Assembly (NCBI GenBank): GCA_030524175.1
Contig: JAUNHC010000022.1
Location: 21,669-85,668, forward strand
From: Eubacteriales bacterium
Lineage (GTDB): Bacteria > Bacillota > Clostridia > Lachnospirales > Lachnospiraceae
DNA length: 64,000 bases
Reading direction: 5' to 3'
Shown piece after piece: positions 63,032 to 64,000 of the stretch (positions are counted from its first letter, which is position 1; each line of letters starts with the position of its first letter). Both the position numbers and the translations under genes were made by a program. Under the pieces are notes generated by a model. That model did not search any database. It saw only the letters and a program-made list of their open reading frames with translations, and was not told the DNA's origin.

Positions 63032-63949
63032 TTACTGGATCTGCCCCTGGCTCTCCCCCGGCTTCGTTGTCATCAAACGGTACAATGCCGTATTTTTCGG
63101 AAAACTATTCTCAAAAGGCACGAGATTCCCGGAACAACGAATCAGGCCATGTCCAGCGCCCACATTCGTGATGTACGACAGCTGGTTATCGGAAATATTC
63201 AAAAGGGAGGCAAGTTCATCCCGGTCTGTTGTCGCCTGGTTCAAAAGGATCAAAAACTCGCTGTTGGCCAGCATCAGTCTCGCCGTATCGGATCGCAAAA
63301 GCTCCTCCACGTTCTGCGTCAGCCCCGTCACAAACCCGGAATACTTTCGGATTCGCTTATACAGACGATAGAAAAAGTCTGCGCTATACTGATACCGGAA
63401 CAGAAGGTAAAACTCGTCTGCAAAGATCCAGGTAGTCTTTCCCTTCTTCCAGTTCTGGATCACCCGGTTGAAAATGGAATCCAGTGTCACCAGCATCCCC
63501 AAGGGCATAAGCTGCTCCCCCAGTTCCCGGATATCATAGGCAATGATCCGGTTTTTCGTATTGACATTTGTTGGCTGGGCAAACGTATTCAGGCTTCCGT
63601 TGATAAACAACTCGGAAGACAGCGCCAGACCTCTCGCTTCTTCCTCCGGCTGAAGCATCAGCTGGCGGTACAGATCCTTCAGTGTTGGCGTCTGGCCTTG
63701 ATAGCCGCCCCGGATATAATCCCGGTAGACATCCGCCGTACAGCGGTCCAGGATGGACTTTTCCTTTGCAGATAAGTTTCCTGCACCCACCAGCTGCTCA
63801 AACAGGGAAAGGATAAATTCCGACTTTTCGATCAACGAATTCTTATCGTTGCCATAGGCCGAGTCCATATCCATGGCATTTAAATGGGTATCCGATGTGG
63901 CGGAAATCTTGATGACTTCCCCCTGCAGGGCTTCTACCAGAGAGGCAAA
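63032..63949 (-). CDS. VirB4/TraE-like conjugation ATPase, 3' exon
   Basis: 306 codons of the C-terminal half: FASLVEALQGEVIKISATS, HLNAMDMDSAYG, a Walker B-like IFADEFYLLF and the GLTQNVEELLRSD and NSEFLILLNQ segments of VirB4/TraE ATPases, ending TKPGESQGQIQ. VirB4 powers assembly of the type IV secretion channel. The Walker A half is absent because the frame meets a group II intron end at 63950; the 5' exon lies outside the window. ATG 63874 is internal to the domain and not the real start. Confidence 0.88.
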   Translation of the reverse strand, partial: FASLVEALQGEVIKISATSDTHLNAMDMDSAYGNDKNSLIEKSEFILSLFEQLVGAGNLSAKEKSILDRCTADVYRDYIRGGYQGQTPTLKDLYRQLMLQPEEEARGLALSSELFINGSLNTFAQPTNVNTKNRIIAYDIRELGEQLMPLGMLVTLDSIFNRVIQNWKKGKTTWIFADEFYLLFRYQYSADFFYRLYKRIRKYSGFVTGLTQNVEELLRSDTARLMLANSEFLILLNQATTDRDELASLLNISDNQLSYITNVGAGHGLIRCSGNLVPFENSFPKNTALYRLMTTKPGESQGQIQ

Positions 63950-64000
63950 ATCGAGTGGGTCGGCGGTATTACTACCGCTTTCCCCTCTAAGAACCGTACG
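63950..64000 (-). mobile_element. 3' end of a group II intron inside virB4
   Basis: On the minus strand the last 51 nt before the exon read as the end of domain V (CGTACGGTTCT) and domain VI: GAGGGG pairs with CCC-A-CTC leaving a bulged A eight nt from the end, the branch point, and GCGGTA pairs with TACCGC on a GTAA loop. The intron ends ...CTCGAT (AY end) and TTTGCC resumes the VirB4 frame. The rest, including any reverse transcriptase, lies beyond the window. Confidence 0.8.

Larger units (their letters stand above)
40003..64000. mobile_element. Putative integrative conjugative element (left end; continues past window)
   Basis: From the recombinase module at 40.0 kb to the right edge almost all genes read leftwards and include recombinases, a DinG-like helicase, a sigma-like regulator, a lysozyme/CHAP conjugation hydrolase and VirB4. 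This is the composition of Clostridia ICEs. An agr-linked cargo lies inside. The left end is placed between the cupin gene (39772) and the terminator at 40003; no flanking repeat could be confirmed because the right end is outside the window. That all parts belong to one element is inference. Confidence 0.65.

Noticed and set aside
63850-63874. ATG 63874 as the real VirB4 start
   Set aside because: Conserved VirB4 sequence (FASLVEALQGEVIKISATS) lies upstream in frame, and the Walker A half is missing, so this is an internal Met in a 3' exon.
1-64000. tRNA or rRNA genes
   Set aside because: No tRNA T-loop context or rRNA sequence was noticed on either strand; a tRNAscan/Infernal run would settle this.

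Overview
The window looks like a chromosome segment of a low-to-mid GC Gram-positive anaerobe of the Clostridia, most likely Lachnospiraceae. The reasons are strong AGGAGG-type ribosome binding sites, Bce-type peptide-sensing modules, a hybrid cluster protein, PucR and GntR/YtrA regulators, an agr-type quorum-sensing set and a Clostridia-style conjugative element. The genus cannot be fixed from the sequence alone.

Layout. 1-2.3 kb: the end of a PadR regulator and a GntR(YtrA)-ABC transporter operon behind a clear promoter/operator. 2.4-8.5 kb (minus strand): CrcB fluoride channel, a C45-type N-terminal nucleophile hydrolase and a BceRS-BceAB antimicrobial-peptide sensing/transport module. 8.6-16.5 kb: an EAL-type c-di-GMP protein, a sugar O-acetyltransferase and a second ABC/two-component module. 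16.6-18.7 kb: Hcp and a small XRE regulator. 18.9-29.7 kb: a 2190-residue RHS/YD-repeat polymorphic-toxin-like protein without a visible signal peptide, followed by a membrane protein, a holin, an amidase, a remnant of an RHS tail and a second copy of the membrane protein. 29.9-39.8 kb: a formyltransferase-like gene, a GcvT-like/unknown/SDR gene set opposite a PucR regulator, a YczE-like membrane protein, an XRE regulator and a cupin/CMD cluster with a broken cupin copy.

From about 40.0 kb to the right edge lies what appears to be an integrative conjugative element. A four-gene Tn554-like recombinase module sits at its left end, followed by a DinG-like helicase, a decayed gene, a sigma-like regulator, a 12.5-kb cargo region, a lysozyme/CHAP conjugation hydrolase and VirB4. 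VirB4 is interrupted by a group II intron whose 3' end is at the window edge.

The cargo (48.3-60.8 kb) is the most unusual part. A complete agr-like set (LytTR regulator, sensor kinase, AgrD, AgrB) sits beside an XRE regulator and a locally amplified family of small secreted proteins and ~370-residue lipoproteins, with a LanFEG-sized ABC transporter. Three of the secreted-protein genes are preceded by a near-identical leader holding a promoter and an AgrD-like ORF that stops two codons after the autoinducer cysteine; its missing tail continues in the -1 frame. The response regulator is itself frameshifted at a run of eight G. Three copies of a 17-bp palindrome tie the XRE gene, the agr operon and the cargo operon to one likely repressor. 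I infer a quorum-controlled, ICE-borne secretion or bacteriocin/immunity-like system; the function of the secreted family is unknown to me.
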